From VYFG01 sp965248685 (GTDB lineage Bacteria > Pseudomonadota > Gammaproteobacteria > Arenicellales > Poriferihabitantaceae): a DNA stretch of 64,000 nucleotides. The notes beneath the pieces were generated by a model, which saw nothing but the letters and a program-made list of their open reading frames with translations, did no database searches and was not told the DNA's origin. Location of the stretch: positions 1,488,001-1,552,000 of the forward strand of contig CBDFKC010000003.1 of the NCBI GenBank assembly GCA_965248685.1. The letters are read 5' to 3'. A program made the position numbers and the translations under genes. Within the stretch, counting starts at the first letter, position 1. Every line of letters begins with the position of its first letter. Shown here in pieces: positions 63,666-64,000 of the stretch.

Positions 63666-64000
63666 TTGAATACGAATTTAAGCGCAGAGCTGATTAAAGA
63701 ACTAGAAAACGAAGTGATAAAAAAATCTGAAGAGTTTGTAACCAAAACTTGGAGGCAATTAATCGATGCTGCGATCCAAGATAACTCTAAGTATAGATAT
63801 GGGATAATTACTGCATTGCCAAAAGAGCATGCAGCGGTAGTTGCTGCTTTTGGCGGCGAATCACTTTCATTGCCTCAGCCTACCAAAATTCCTCTTAATA
63901 TTTCGATCGTTGAATGCGAATCAATCAATACAGGGGAAGCCGTTCAAGTAGTGCTGGCTCAGTGTATTCGCATGGGAAATAATTCTGCGGCTGTTACAGC
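63666..64000 (+). CDS. Nucleoside phosphorylase/nucleosidase-superfamily protein (3' end outside window)
   Basis: Frame starts with TTG at 63666, 7 bases after AGGAG, and is open for 111 codons to the window end. The first 45 residues are a helical lead (LIKELENEVIKKSEEFVT). Then RYGIITALPKEHAAVVAAFG begins a PNP/MTAN-type fold, supported later by VVLAQCIRMGNNSAAVTA, the loop that in this superfamily reads 'G.GN..AA'. Proteins of this sort (stand-alone or fused to other domains) are predicted nucleotide- or NAD-directed effectors in bacterial conflict systems. The rest of the gene, and any fused domain, lies beyond the window. Confidence 0.7.
   Translation, partial: MNTNLSAELIKELENEVIKKSEEFVTKTWRQLIDAAIQDNSKYRYGIITALPKEHAAVVAAFGGESLSLPQPTKIPLNISIVECESINTGEAVQVVLAQCIRMGNNSAAVT

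Overview
The window reads as chromosomal DNA of an aerobic, probably marine, gammaproteobacterium. The evidence is the FabA/FabB unsaturated fatty acid pair, a Cox15-type heme A synthase, Coq7 for ubiquinone, gammaproteobacterial-looking MetG, RplM and RpsI, a lexA-imuA-imuB-dnaE2 mutagenesis cassette, and many genes for methylated quaternary amines. I cannot name a genus from sequence reading alone.

Layout. 1-6505: lipid and membrane genes (fabA, cut by the window start; fabB; heme A synthase; a small BamE-like secreted protein; a LolA-like carrier and an MMPL exporter). 6521-9705: an MlrC-type M81 protein and choline-sulfatase betC. 9702-16599: housekeeping genes (coq7, a 2Fe-2S protein, rplM-rpsI, metG, apbC, dcd), interrupted at 11061-11558 by a diverged tandem duplication of about 265 bp. 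16692-29670: a catabolic region. It holds a PhnZ/TmpB-like HD oxygenase, a tmpA-like dioxygenase destroyed by an internal deletion, DUF1127, a LysR regulator, HyuA, two MDR-type reductases, a PhyH dioxygenase, an L-carnitine dehydrogenase-like protein, a DsbA-fold isomerase and an atypical SHMT-like enzyme. 29702-31960: a small gene graveyard around an intact yedK. 32001-34682: a large unrecognised membrane-anchored protein.

34685-41345: an accessory island. A near-identical repeat copy lies at each end in the same orientation. Inside are a deletion derivative of an IS6-type element, parD-parE, two HEPN-motif proteins in the same tightly packed operon, a convergent 1176-residue SF1 helicase, and a Tn3 transposase remnant. 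41364-47492: lexA with a perfect SOS box, then imuA, imuB and dnaE2. 47547-58939: a PLP sulfur-amino-acid enzyme, a glycine-betaine-type ABC transporter (binding protein, ATPase, double-length permease), PpnN, a BHMT-like methyltransferase, an aromatic amino acid lyase-like enzyme, DUF1989 and a GNAT. Together with betC, the carnitine dehydrogenase-like gene and the TmpB-like gene these suggest uptake and breakdown of choline- and betaine-type compounds, with the methyl groups and one-carbon units going to methionine and serine.

58940-64000: transposon debris (an EmrB tail, an IS66 tail) followed by an A+T-richer cassette cut by the window end. It encodes a class III nucleotidyl cyclase-like protein with altered active-site residues, two receiver-domain proteins (the second overlapping the first by ATGA), and the start of a nucleoside phosphorylase/nucleosidase-superfamily protein. 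This is the best candidate for an undescribed signalling or defence system. The parDE-HEPN-HEPN/helicase island is the second.
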